Assembly (NCBI RefSeq): GCF_003991355.1
Contig: NZ_RCSU01000002.1
Location: 124,001 to 188,000, forward strand
Length of the DNA stretch: 64,000 nt
Origin: Pseudoflavitalea rhizosphaerae
GTDB taxonomy: Bacteria > Bacteroidota > Bacteroidia > Chitinophagales > Chitinophagaceae
Reading direction: 5' to 3'
Position numbers and translations under genes: made by a program
The notes under the pieces: generated by a model
Seen by the model: only the letters and a program-made list of their open reading frames with translations
Databases searched by the model: none
Told to the model about the DNA's origin: nothing
Shown: positions 18,069 to 26,374 of the stretch, one piece after another
Numbering within the stretch: position 1 is the stretch's first letter
Layout: every line of letters starts with the position of its first letter

Positions 18069-19283
18069 CTATTCAGACGCAGAGAATTTCGGACTGCTGC
18101 TCTGCTGCAGGCTGTCCGGGATGGGCTCATAGGTTTGTGTGTCTGCAGGCTCCCCGGGTTGAGCGGGCAGTTCCTGCAATACTTTCACGGCGCGTTCCAG
18201 GTCTGAATAAGCCCATTTGCCGAGGATGTTTCCATTCTTCACCAGCATCAGTGTTGGATTGGCCCTGGCGGCGGTTTTGATGGCAACTGCATCGCAGGCC
18301 AGCGGCGTCATTTGGGTGAACACTTTCAGCGGGTTCTCTTTCAGTGTTTCGAAAGGAATACTGGTAACCAGGAAGGGTTCTATTTTTTTGCCTCTGGCAG
18401 TGCTGATCACAATATTCATGATGCCGGGCCAGTTACCATGTTTGTAATCATTCTTCACAAAGAGATAGAGCTGGTACTTGTCTTCCGACATCAGGGCATC
18501 GGTGGTGTCGTTACCCCAATAAGTTTTGAGGGCGAAGTCTTTGATCTTTGGTGAAGCATTTCCTTTGCGCACCACTTTATCGTATCGTTTCACGAATGTA
18601 TAGATGCTGTCGTCGAAATCATCGGGGAATGATTCGGCGGTGAATTCCACTTCTTTTCCATCTTTCTTATATACAAAATTGATCACTGTGCTGTCCGGAA
18701 TGGAGCCGGCAGGCGGTTTCATGCCTTCAGGGATATTGTTGCCGATCTTATAAGGCAGACAATCAACCACGGGTAAATGCAGCAGTACAAACCATTGCAG
18801 GGCGATGGTGAGCACGGTGGAGAAGAAAAGGACCAGTATGCTGTTCCGCACGCTGAGCGAGGGTTTGATACGATTACTATGAAGGAAGATGGGAATGATG
18901 AGCACCAGCAGGAAGAGGTCTTTCATGAAACTCTGGTCTGCTGTGAGAGGAATGCAATCGCCGAAGCAGCCGCATTCTCGCACTTTCCCGGAGAAAAGCG
19001 CATAACCGGTAAGGAAAGTAAAGAAGATGATCAGCAGCAGGAGCAACCAGCTGAAGAGTCGCATTTTGTAGCCCACCAGTACTGCCACGCCAGCGATGAT
19101 CTCGAAAGTGATCATGAGGATGGAGAATGTGAGGGTGTAATCGTTGAGCCAGTGCATGTTCCAGATCTCGAAGAACTCCTGCATCTTATAGCTGAGACCG
19201 AGGGGATCATTGGCTTTCACAAGTCCTGAGAAAATAAATAGAACGCCTACGATAATGCGCGAAATGTTCAGGAAGGTTTTCAT
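18069..19283 (-). CDS. DoxX/MauE-type membrane protein with C-terminal domain (BT_3928-like)
   Basis: The first 180 residues hold about five membrane segments with the MauE/DoxX signature SGLVKANDPLG and the cysteine cluster VRECGCFGDC, typical of redox-linked MauE proteins. The C-terminal 220 residues are soluble and resemble a divergent thioredoxin-like fold (ANPTLMLVKNGNILGKW near the end), without a CxxC. It likely takes part in envelope redox chemistry. It follows the DUF1599 gene by 42 bases in a leftward pair. Confidence 0.75.
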   Translation of the reverse strand: MKTFLNISRIIVGVLFIFSGLVKANDPLGLSYKMQEFFEIWNMHWLNDYTLTFSILMITFEIIAGVAVLVGYKMRLFSWLLLLLIIFFTFLTGYALFSGKVRECGCFGDCIPLTADQSFMKDLFLLVLIIPIFLHSNRIKPSLSVRNSILVLFFSTVLTIALQWFVLLHLPVVDCLPYKIGNNIPEGMKPPAGSIPDSTVINFVYKKDGKEVEFTAESFPDDFDDSIYTFVKRYDKVVRKGNASPKIKDFALKTYWGNDTTDALMSEDKYQLYLFVKNDYKHGNWPGIMNIVISTARGKKIEPFLVTSIPFETLKENPLKVFTQMTPLACDAVAIKTAARANPTLMLVKNGNILGKWAYSDLERAVKVLQELPAQPGEPADTQTYEPIPDSLQQSSSPKFSASE

Positions 19284-19325
19284 TGCTGTGAATATTTTCA
19301 GTGATAGAGGCCGGATTATTTGGAT

Positions 19326-19871
19326 TTATCCCTGGTGCTTACCCTCTCTGATGAGGATAAGCGCAAAGATGGAATAGTTGATAATGTCTACATAATTGGC
19401 ATCGATGCCTTCGCTGATGATGGTTTTGCCATCGTTCTGCAGGATCTGGCGGATGCGGATGAGCTTCACGAGAATGAGGTCTACCAGGCTTTCCTGGCTG
19501 AGAGAGCGCCATGCTTCGCCGTAATCGTGGTTCTTGGCTTCCATTACATTCTTCACGAAACCGATCTTCTGGTTGTACAGTCTTTCCACTTCAGCAACGG
19601 GCAGGTCTTCCACGGTGGCGTCTTTCTTATCCATCTGGATCAGCCCGATGATGCCGTAATTCACCATGGCCATGAATTCGCCGGTGATGTCCTCTCCTAC
19701 TTTGTTGGTCTTTGTTTCCTGGATGGTGCGGATGCGCTGTGCCTTGATGAAGATCTGGTCCATGATGCTGATGGGCCGCAGCACGCGCCAGCTGGTGCCG
19801 TAATCGCTGGCCTTTTTCAGAAAGATATCTTTGCAGGATTGAACTACCTCGTCGTATTGCTGATTCGTCAT
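19326..19871 (-). CDS. DUF1599 protein with two internal repeats
   Basis: The 181-residue protein consists of two similar halves. KKASDYGTSWRVLRPISIMD and later MVNYGIIGLIQM in the first half correspond to AKNHDYGEAWRSLSQESLVD and IINYSIFALILI in the second. DUF1599 resembles the all-alpha MazG/dUTPase-like nucleotide pyrophosphatases, which work as tandem helical repeats, but the catalytic acids are not clear here. Divergent from folP by 50 bases; its pairing with a DoxX-type gene and folP is common in Bacteroidota. Confidence 0.82.
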   Translation of the reverse strand: MTNQQYDEVVQSCKDIFLKKASDYGTSWRVLRPISIMDQIFIKAQRIRTIQETKTNKVGEDITGEFMAMVNYGIIGLIQMDKKDATVEDLPVAEVERLYNQKIGFVKNVMEAKNHDYGEAWRSLSQESLVDLILVKLIRIRQILQNDGKTIISEGIDANYVDIINYSIFALILIREGKHQG

Positions 19872-19921
19872 AGTAAGAATGATGGTACCTTTAGGGCCTA
19901 AAAATAAGTAACAAAGTACAA

Positions 19922-20746
19922 ATGTTTACACTGAATTGTTCGGGCAGGATATTGGAAATGAATAAACCAGTGGTGATGGGCATCATCAATGTAACGCCGG
20001 ATTCCTTTTATAGCGGCAGCCGTGTTATGGCAGATACGGCTGTACAGCAGGCGGAGCGCATGTTACAGGATGGCGCGGGGATGCTGGATATAGGTGGACA
20101 ATCAACCCGTCCGGGCAGCGAACGGATCTCTGCCCAGGAAGAAACCGACCGCGTGGCGCCAGCAATTGAAGCTATTGTAAAAGCTTTCCCTGATACCATC
20201 ATTTCCATCGACACCTATTATGCGAAAGTGGCGGAAGCCGCTGTAAAAGCTGGCGCGGCCATTGTGAATGATATCAGCAGCGGTGATATGGACGATGAGA
20301 TGATCACAACTGTTGGTCAGTTACGTGTTCCATATATCGCGATGCATATGCAGGGAACGCCGGATAATATGCAACAGGATCCAGTATACGAAGATGTGAC
20401 CCGCGAAGTGCTGGATTATTTCATTCAGAAAATGGAATTCTGCCGGAAAGCGGGAATTAATGATATCATCCTGGATCCCGGTATCGGTTTCGGTAAGACG
20501 GATGCACATAATTTTGAACTGATACGAAACCTGAAAATATTTGGCGAGCTGGGCAAGCCGGTATTGCTCGGCATTTCAAGAAAAGGACTGATCAACAGAA
20601 CGCTGGAGGTCAAAGCTGCTGAGGCGTTGAATGGCACAACAGTACTTAACACCATAGGACTAATGAACGGTGCGCATATTTTGCGGGTGCATGATGTGAA
20701 GGAAGCGGTGGAAGCGGTGAAACTATTTGAGGCGTATTCCGGCTGA
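19922..20746 (+). CDS. folP: Dihydropteroate synthase
   Basis: The 274-residue protein has all family motifs: GIINVTPDSFY (about 20-30), GGQSTRPGS (58-66), ISIDTYYAKVA, NDISSGD, LDPGIGFGKT and GISRKGLI. It joins p-aminobenzoate to dihydropterin pyrophosphate in folate synthesis and is the sulfonamide target. A single gene, divergent from DUF1599; a nested repeat begins four bases after its stop codon. Confidence 0.97.
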   Translation: MFTLNCSGRILEMNKPVVMGIINVTPDSFYSGSRVMADTAVQQAERMLQDGAGMLDIGGQSTRPGSERISAQEETDRVAPAIEAIVKAFPDTIISIDTYYAKVAEAAVKAGAAIVNDISSGDMDDEMITTVGQLRVPYIAMHMQGTPDNMQQDPVYEDVTREVLDYFIQKMEFCRKAGINDIILDPGIGFGKTDAHNFELIRNLKIFGELGKPVLLGISRKGLINRTLEVKAAEALNGTTVLNTIGLMNGAHILRVHDVKEAVEAVKLFEAYSG

Positions 20747-20750
20747 CGAA

Positions 20751-20876
20751 ATTACTCAGGGTGTGCCCAGTCGCTCGCCTCCGGCGAGTGACTTCTAATG
20801 GTTCGCCTCCGGCGAACACCGCGTCGCCGGAGGCGACTAAACAAAAGTCACTCGCCGGAGGCGAGCGACTGCCAGC
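20751..20876. repeat. Nested palindromic GC-rich repeat, copy 3
   Basis: A 126-bp element almost identical in its core to copy 1 and in its left flank to copy 2. A 27-bp perfect inverted repeat forms the outer arms, and four TCGCCTCCGGCGA units lie within. It fills the convergent junction between folP and the FKBP gene. Confidence 0.85.
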
Positions 20877-20884
20877 AGCAAAAG

Positions 20885-20916
20885 AAAAGGTTGCACCATG
20901 AAAGATGCAACCTTTT
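20885..20916 (-). terminator. Terminator of the FKBP/NrnA genes, possibly bidirectional
   Basis: Perfect 11-bp stem AAAAGGTTGCA/TGCAACCTTTT with a 10-base loop. T-rich tracts lie on both sides, so it may also stop transcripts from folP. Confidence 0.75.
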
Positions 20917-20937
20917 GCTTTATGAATTTAATAATGA

Positions 20938-21900
20938 TTAGTGTCCTGCGTGAGGGGCTGCGCCTGGAGCCGGAGCTTCAGAACGTTTCTTCACGTCCAC
21001 CACTTCGATATCGAAGATCAGGTTTTCGTTAGGCTTGATGGGGCCGCCTGGTTGTGGGTTGGCGCCGTAAGCCAGAACAGATGGGATGAGCATGCGGCCT
21101 TTGTCTCCTTTCTTGAAGAAGAGGATAGCTTCAGTCATACCGGGGATAGCGCCCTGACCAGCGGCCTGGAAGCTGAATGGCTCCATGCTGTGAGGCTGGG
21201 TTTGTTTGGTGCTGTCCATGTTGGAATCGAAATATTTTCCTTCAGTGGTATAACCAGTGTATTTGATAGACACCATATCACCGGTATCGATAGCTGCACC
21301 ATTCTGAGTGGAAGTGATATGATAGTAAACGCCGTTGGGAGTTTTCTGTACAGTGAGGTTGTTCTTCTTCACGTATGCATCCAGGCCGGCAGCATCTTTC
21401 ACTTTTTGTCCTTCCGCTTCTGTTTTCACGCGTGCCTGTTCTTTCATCATTTCAGCGTTGCGGTCTACTTCAGCCAGGCTGTCGCTGGTGAATACGTCGG
21501 CTACGCGGAAACTGAGAACGATCTTGTCTTTACGTTTGATGAAGGGAGGCAGTTGTGCTCCTTTCTTCAGGAGCGTATCGGGCACCAGCACTACAGTAGC
21601 GCTGTCGCCTTTACGTAGGAGAACGAAGATCTCAGCGGGGTTGTAAGTGGAGCCTACAGAATCAACCGGTGCATACAAAGGCATTTTACCGTAGTTGTCG
21701 CCAAAAGTTGTGTCACCAGATTTTTGCTGGAAGTATAATTTGAGGATATTACCACGTTTAACCACAGGCTGGTTCTTGTCGTCAGACTGGATCTTGTACA
21801 TCAGACCGCTCCTGGTCTTCTTGAAAGAGCCACCGCCTGAACAGGCAGCGAAACCAAGGGCGATTGCCAGGCCACTGAGAAGAATGGTTGTTTTTTTCAT
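20938..21900 (-). CDS. FKBP-type peptidyl-prolyl isomerase lipoprotein
   Basis: The 320-residue product has lipobox GFAACS (Cys20). The C-terminal domain (about 190-305) is FKBP-like: GDMVSIKYTGYTTEGKYFDSN, FSFQAAGQGAIPGMTEAI, GDKGRMLIPSVLAYG, ENLIFDIEVVDVK. An N-terminal region (25-150) looks like a second, degenerate FKBP fold (NILKLYFQQKSGD ... KIVLSFRVADVF). It should help fold envelope proteins. It follows the NrnA gene by 24 bases. Confidence 0.9.
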   Translation of the reverse strand: MKKTTILLSGLAIALGFAACSGGGSFKKTRSGLMYKIQSDDKNQPVVKRGNILKLYFQQKSGDTTFGDNYGKMPLYAPVDSVGSTYNPAEIFVLLRKGDSATVVLVPDTLLKKGAQLPPFIKRKDKIVLSFRVADVFTSDSLAEVDRNAEMMKEQARVKTEAEGQKVKDAAGLDAYVKKNNLTVQKTPNGVYYHITSTQNGAAIDTGDMVSIKYTGYTTEGKYFDSNMDSTKQTQPHSMEPFSFQAAGQGAIPGMTEAILFFKKGDKGRMLIPSVLAYGANPQPGGPIKPNENLIFDIEVVDVKKRSEAPAPGAAPHAGH

Positions 21901-21924
21901 GCTGGAAAATTATTAATTACTTCT

Positions 21925-22962
21925 TTATTGTTTTTTGTTAGATGATGTTCTTTCTTCCTGGAGAGCGGCTTCATTTTCCTGGATGGCCTGCATGAAATGC
22001 TCCACGGTTTCATCCAGTGATGCGCTGCTTCTTCCGCCGGCTGCGTTGAAGTGACCACCGCCTTCGAAATATTTCCTGGCGAATGTGTTCACATCAAAGT
22101 CGCCTTTGCTGCGGAAGCTCCATTTTCTTTCTTCATCCCTGTCTATAACGATCGCGGCCAGCCGAATTCCCTGGATGCTGAGCGGATAGTTCACCAGACC
22201 TTCGGTATCGCCGGTTTTGATCTCATAGCGCAGGAGGTCTTTTTTGGGGATAGCGATGAGTGCAGTATTGTATTCATAGAACACTTCCATGCGGTGCAGG
22301 AGTACATGGCCTATGAATCGCAACCTGTTCTCGAGATAGTTATCATAAATATGCTCATGAACTTTGGTATGGTCAAGTCCCTGGTCTTTAAAATCTGCGA
22401 TCATACGGTGTACCGCTGCGCTTGCTGCAGGGAAGCGAAATGATCCGGTATCGGTCATTACGCCTGCGTAGAGGCATTGGGCCACTTCGTTGTTCACGAG
22501 ATGTTTGTATCCTGCTTCCACGATGAAGTCGTAGATCATTTCACTGGTTGAGCTCTTGGTGGTATCGGAGATACCATACGCGAATGTGGGCGTATCGGGC
22601 TGTGCGTGGTGATCTATGAGGATGCGTGTAACATCGAGCGCTTTGATGATGGGCGCCATGTTCTTGGTGCGAAGGAGGATGTTGAAATCCAGGCAGAAGA
22701 TCCATTCAGCTTCTTTGAGAATATCATTGGCCTTCTCCCTGGTGAGCTCGAAGTCCACTACTTTATTGCAGCCCGGCATCCAGTTGAGCCATTTGGCCCA
22801 GTTGGTTGGGGAGACCACAGTAACGTGGTGGCCCAGTTGAACCAGGAAATGATAAAGTCCCAGGGCGGATCCCATGGCGTCTGCATCAGGCTTCTGATGC
22901 ATGGTGATCACCACTTTGCGTGGTGTGGTGAGCAGCGGGTATAAATCTTGGATAGGTAACAT
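21925..22962 (-). CDS. DHH/DHHA1 phosphoesterase, NrnA-like nanoRNase/pAp phosphatase
   Basis: The 345-residue protein shows HQKPDADAMGSALG (motif I), WIFCLDFN, ILIDHHAQPD (DHH), GVMTDTGSFRF and the C-terminal DHHA1 motif GGGHFNAAGG. Members degrade very short RNAs and 3'-phosphoadenosine 5'-phosphate in the cytoplasm. The start at 22962 places the motif near the N-terminus, as usual. It heads a leftward pair with the FKBP gene. Confidence 0.9.
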   Translation of the reverse strand: MLPIQDLYPLLTTPRKVVITMHQKPDADAMGSALGLYHFLVQLGHHVTVVSPTNWAKWLNWMPGCNKVVDFELTREKANDILKEAEWIFCLDFNILLRTKNMAPIIKALDVTRILIDHHAQPDTPTFAYGISDTTKSSTSEMIYDFIVEAGYKHLVNNEVAQCLYAGVMTDTGSFRFPAASAAVHRMIADFKDQGLDHTKVHEHIYDNYLENRLRFIGHVLLHRMEVFYEYNTALIAIPKKDLLRYEIKTGDTEGLVNYPLSIQGIRLAAIVIDRDEERKWSFRSKGDFDVNTFARKYFEGGGHFNAAGGRSSASLDETVEHFMQAIQENEAALQEERTSSNKKQ

Positions 22963-23058
22963 AAAACGGAGGCAAATTTGCGGAAATAAAGTCCAACGGC
23001 CAAAAGGAATATCCTTTTGACGGGAAGTATCCGCAGGATTTGCGGCCTGACGGGCTTA

Positions 23059-23988
23059 TCAGTTGGGCAGCGGCTTCAGTTTGTACCCTTTTTTGCGGAG
23101 TAGTGCCAGCACGCCCTTATCTCCTGCCAGGTGCCCCGCTCCTACAGCGAAAAGCACGGTCTGGCGGCCATCCTGGGAGATATTGAAGATATCGTGGCTC
23201 CAGTTGATATTGCGGTTATAGAGCAAGATGTCCATGAATTGCTCCATGCCGGGATCGCTTTTGACGATGAGGGAATCCATCTGGGAGAGGTCCTGCTTTT
23301 TATAAACTTCGGCCAGTTTGAGGGTGGTCTTTTTATAGGTGTCGATGCTATCGATATAAGACAGGAGGTCTTTTGCCTGTTTTTGATAAGGGATGCTGTC
23401 GAACAGGCCGGCCTGGTAGGCAACGGTCTCGATACCTTTGATCTCTTTGTTGTGTTTCTTGCCTTCGGTCATGATCATCTCTTCCATGGATTTCTTTTTG
23501 GGGCAGTCCATGATCCTTTCGGAAATGAGGCCGGAAACGAAGTAGGGCTTCAATGTGGTGAGCATGCTGAAGGGCAGCATCATCTTATTCTCTGAAAAAT
23601 ATTTTTCGATGCGCGCAAACTCAGCTTCGGTGAGGAAGTCCTGCAGTTTCTGGTTATCGTTCATGCGGGCATATTTCATGAAGCCCATCAATTCCTCCAG
23701 GTTATCCATGTCCAGCTCAAAACAGATAAGGTCGCTGCTTTGGATGATCTTTTTGAGGTTTTCGCTGAGGGTGGCGTCTGCTTCGCAGAGGATATGCATA
23801 GTGCCGAAAAGGTAGGAAGGCTTGGCCATTCCGTTACCGGAGATCTCCCAGAGGAGGGTTTTGGGGGTGGCGTTAGGTTTTGTGGCAGTTTTGGTTACGG
23901 GTTTGGGCTTTGCGGTGGTTTTGGGCGCCTGGGCAAAGGAAAAGAGCGAGCCGAGGGTTAACAATACTGCCAGTCCGGATGATTTCAT
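23059..23988 (-). CDS. TraB/GumN-family protein, secreted
   Basis: The 309-residue protein has a signal peptide (to about residue 19) and a Thr/Lys/Pro-rich linker. TraB/GumN marks: SYLFGTMHILCEADATLSE (about 58-76), a middle GKKHNKEIKGIETVAYQ, and the second site FAVGAGHLAGDKGVLALLRKKGY near the C-terminus. The conserved GxxH and E residues suggest a metal-dependent hydrolase (Tiki-like fold). The substrate is unknown. Single gene. Confidence 0.87.
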   Translation of the reverse strand: MKSSGLAVLLTLGSLFSFAQAPKTTAKPKPVTKTATKPNATPKTLLWEISGNGMAKPSYLFGTMHILCEADATLSENLKKIIQSSDLICFELDMDNLEELMGFMKYARMNDNQKLQDFLTEAEFARIEKYFSENKMMLPFSMLTTLKPYFVSGLISERIMDCPKKKSMEEMIMTEGKKHNKEIKGIETVAYQAGLFDSIPYQKQAKDLLSYIDSIDTYKKTTLKLAEVYKKQDLSQMDSLIVKSDPGMEQFMDILLYNRNINWSHDIFNISQDGRQTVLFAVGAGHLAGDKGVLALLRKKGYKLKPLPN

Positions 23989-24076
23989 AAACCTGTATTT
24001 TCAGCAAATTACAGAGAAAGAACGTTAAAACGTAATCCGGATATACCGGAGACCTTCCGAATTAACAGGGAACTAT

Positions 24077-24084
24077 TATATTTG
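24077..24084 (+). promoter_or_regulatory. -7 promoter box for the small basic protein gene
   Basis: TATATTTG, an exact TAnnTTTG match, 23 bases before the ATG at 24108. No clear -33 TTG. Confidence 0.5.
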
Positions 24085-24107
24085 TTACGAACAAAAATTG
24101 TAACAGT

Positions 24108-24278
24108 ATGTCCCTTACGTCAAACAACAATAAGAAGAACGACAAAAAAGGAAAAAAGAACAACAATAATAATATGGTGGGCGGTTCCGGCTCCAAGTTC
24201 ATCAGCAAACCTGGTGGTAAAGTTGGCGGCGGATTCAATAAGAAGGTTACCAAGACCGGCGGCACCAGGGGTAGCTAA
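24108..24278 (+). CDS. Small basic Lys/Asn/Gly-rich protein (56 aa)
   Basis: A 56-codon frame with a promoter box before it and another gene nine bases after it. The product is low complexity: an Asn/Lys-rich first half (KKNDKKGKKNNNNN) and a Gly/Lys-rich second half (GGKVGGGFNKKVTKTGG), strongly basic. Such composition suggests binding to RNA or DNA, but no family is recognised. The codon-like base pattern and operon position argue that it is real. Confidence 0.6.
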   Translation: MSLTSNNNKKNDKKGKKNNNNNMVGGSGSKFISKPGGKVGGGFNKKVTKTGGTRGS

Positions 24279-24287
24279 TTAGTTTGT

Positions 24288-24533
24288 ATGAGTGAAATTG
24301 AGATCCCCGTTACCTGGAAAGGTAAAGAACTCTCCTTCCCTGCCCGGTTGCAGCAGACCGGTTATACGCACAGGATATTGGTGGATGTTGATGGTGTTGA
24401 AATAGTGCTGGAACCCGATGAAGAAAAGAATTATCGTGCGATGCTGGTGGATCCTGATCACCCGGATGCGAAAAGGCTGGATGCAGGATTGATTGCGGCA
24501 ATTGTGGAAGTGGTGGAATCAGTGGTAAGATAA
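24288..24533 (+). CDS. Conserved-looking small protein of unknown function (81 aa)
   Basis: An acidic 81-residue protein: strands SEIEIPVTWKGKELSFPARL and HRILVDVDGVEIVLEPDEEKNYRA, then a helix AGLIAAIVEVVESVV. No signal peptide, no catalytic motif. It follows the small basic gene by nine bases and ends in a good terminator, so the two form an operon. Function unknown. Confidence 0.65.
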   Translation: MSEIEIPVTWKGKELSFPARLQQTGYTHRILVDVDGVEIVLEPDEEKNYRAMLVDPDHPDAKRLDAGLIAAIVEVVESVVR

Positions 24534-24554
24534 GATTGATAATATTTTGAATAG

Positions 24555-24590
24555 AAGTGCATCAGGAAACTGGTGCACTTTTTTTGTTTT
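24555..24590 (+). terminator. Terminator of the two small genes
   Basis: Stem AAGTGCATCAG/CTGGTGCACTT (one T-G pair), loop GAAA, then a T tract. Confidence 0.88.
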
Positions 24591-24660
24591 GATAATGTAG
24601 GAATTAGAAAAAAAATTTCAACTAAATGGTTGAGGTATAGTTTAATAATGAGAATACCCC

Positions 24661-24668
24661 TATATTTG
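24661..24668 (+). promoter_or_regulatory. -7 promoter box of the tRNA-Pro gene
   Basis: TATATTTG, exact TAnnTTTG, 20 bases before the first base of the tRNA. Confidence 0.55.
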
Positions 24669-24676
24669 CACCCCGA

Positions 24677-26374
24677 TTAATCATCGTTCGGGTGGTGGCG
24701 CAGCCCGGTAGCGCACTTGTATGGGGTGCAAGGGGTCGCTGGTTCGAATCCAGTCCACCCGACCAAACGAGACAAGGCAGCAGAAATGCTGCCTTGTTTG
24801 TTTTTAGGATCTGCTGTAATGGCCGCCAGGTCTGCGATACAGGCGAAGACCGGATTTACTTCATTTGTTAGAAATGTTCCTTTTTTGAAATTGTATACTA
24901 TTCCTTTCGGAAAGATGGCTTTTTGAATCTTCTCTTTTATGGCGACTGGGCTGGAATGCCATGTGGGCGCGAGTTTCGTGGAGAGTTTGAGGCCGACTTC
25001 AAAGTACTTTTTTAGGTTAGAACTGTCAAAGTTGGCTGGCACCATTTCCTCCCGGATTTGCTTCTTCTCTTCTTCGAGTTTAGTGAGTAATCTGTGGAAG
25101 GTTGCTTCCGGTATTTTCTTTTCGATGTAGTGTTCGTCTTCGAGATTAGCGATCTTTTTATCGACCTCTCCTATTCTATCTTCGAGTGTTTGCAGGTTCT
25201 TTTCCTGGTTGTCGAAATACTGATCAAAGGCATAGTTCATCTGGTACAGGATGGGCGCAATCATTTCAGGTTTGATCATATAGCCTTCCAGGTATGCTTT
25301 GAACTGATCGTTGACAAGTTGGGTTTGTCGGTTGCAGCAACAGCCTCTTGACCGGCATTTATAATAATGGAAATGATATTCTCTTTCGTTACGCTTGTTC
25401 TTTTTCTTGACCACATAGCCGGTGTAGCCGCGGCCACAGCCATCACATTGCATGAAGACTTTCAATGGATATTCTTCATTCTCCTTCTTGTGCGTAACGC
25501 CGTATTTACCTTTGGCGGCAGCGCGGATATTGTTAACCAACAAGAAGGTTTCATGCGAGATAAGTTTCTCCTGTTGTCCCTCCACCAATTTACCATTGAG
25601 CATCTTATCCGCCAGTATGCCGCAGTAGAATGGATTGGAGAATACAGCGCTGAGCTTCTGCTTGTACATCTTCAACCCCATCGCTTGTAGCTTGCTTAGG
25701 ATCTCGTCATTCTTCATTCCGGAGATTTTCCATTCAAATGCTTTGCGTAATTTCTTGCCAATGGCATTAACAATGATCTTTCGTTCTTTGCCTTCTTTGA
25801 CAATAGTATATCCCATCGGTGGCCTCTTGCACCAAATTCCTCTTTCGAGGTTTTCCCGAATACCTGCCATTGCTCTTTGTCGGCGTAGTTCATTGTCGTA
25901 CTGACTGAACAGGAATTGTAGATTCTGCTGAAATACTCCGCCGGGGTTGCTGGTGTCGATGGGCTGCGTAACAGCAATGATGGTTACACCATATTTCTCC
26001 CGAAGCTCCTTCGCCAACCTCATGGCGCCATCTCCTGTGCGGCTGAAACGATCCAGCAGATACACCAAGATATGGGTGATCTTTTCTTTGTTCTTCCTGA
26101 TGAACTCCATCATACTTTGGAACTCTTTCCGACCGTCGGTTTTCGCGCTCTCGAATGTTCCTCCGAAATAACTTACTACCTGAAAATCGTTTCTATTTGC
26201 GTATTCTTCGATGGCTTTTCGTTGCCAATCCAAACTGAGATTAGTATCATATTGTTCTTTGGAAGATACACGGGTATACACCACGCATTGCTTGGTGGTG
26301 GTCGTTTTCCTGTACTGTAGCACTGGGCGTTTTGACCATTGTTGAAACAGCTCCAAATTATTACTTGTATTCAT
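24677..26374 (-). CDS. Large serine recombinase (integrase) overlapping tRNA-Pro
   Basis: 565 residues. N-terminal resolvase domain: VVYTRVSSKEQ with the nucleophile Ser37, then LDRFSRTGDGAMRLAKELREKYGV and a YDNELRRQRAMAGI helix. The recombinase domain has RGIWCKRPPMGY, the zinc ribbon is CDGCGRGYTGY followed by CRSRGCCCN, and a coiled coil spans about 400-450. The last 40 residues (from KQGSISAAL through VGWTGFEPATPC) are the antisense reading of the terminator and tRNA-Pro, so the gene runs through the attachment site. It should integrate and excise the element on its right. It overlaps the next gene by four bases. Confidence 0.93.
   Translation of the reverse strand: MNTSNNLELFQQWSKRPVLQYRKTTTTKQCVVYTRVSSKEQYDTNLSLDWQRKAIEEYANRNDFQVVSYFGGTFESAKTDGRKEFQSMMEFIRKNKEKITHILVYLLDRFSRTGDGAMRLAKELREKYGVTIIAVTQPIDTSNPGGVFQQNLQFLFSQYDNELRRQRAMAGIRENLERGIWCKRPPMGYTIVKEGKERKIIVNAIGKKLRKAFEWKISGMKNDEILSKLQAMGLKMYKQKLSAVFSNPFYCGILADKMLNGKLVEGQQEKLISHETFLLVNNIRAAAKGKYGVTHKKENEEYPLKVFMQCDGCGRGYTGYVVKKKNKRNEREYHFHYYKCRSRGCCCNRQTQLVNDQFKAYLEGYMIKPEMIAPILYQMNYAFDQYFDNQEKNLQTLEDRIGEVDKKIANLEDEHYIEKKIPEATFHRLLTKLEEEKKQIREEMVPANFDSSNLKKYFEVGLKLSTKLAPTWHSSPVAIKEKIQKAIFPKGIVYNFKKGTFLTNEVNPVFACIADLAAITADPKNKQGSISAALSRLVGWTGFEPATPCTPYKCATGLRHHPNDD
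24689..24765 (+). tRNA. tRNA-Pro (anticodon GGG)
   Basis: 77 bases fold as a cloverleaf: acceptor CGGGTGG/CCACCCG, discriminator A, encoded CCA; D stem GCGC/GCGC; anticodon stem CTTGT/GCAAG with a seven-base loop holding GGG; T arm CTGG-TTCGAAT-CCAG. The C1-G72 pair and CGGG start are typical of proline tRNAs. It is the integration target of the serine recombinase on the opposite strand. Confidence 0.92.
24758..24763. other. Proposed left attachment core (CCCGAC) in the tRNA 3' end
   Basis: The tRNA 3' end carries CCCGAC, followed nine bases later by a terminator hairpin. The same hexamer followed by a hairpin recurs at 43263-43268 and 44456-44461. With the recombinase gene overlapping the tRNA this is the likely att core region. 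Exact crossover bases cannot be fixed by eye. Confidence 0.45.
24772..24805 (+). terminator. Terminator of tRNA-Pro
   Basis: Perfect 11-bp stem ACAAGGCAGCA/TGCTGCCTTGT with GAAA loop and TTGTTTTT tail. It lies inside the 3' coding part of the recombinase on the other strand. Confidence 0.88.
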
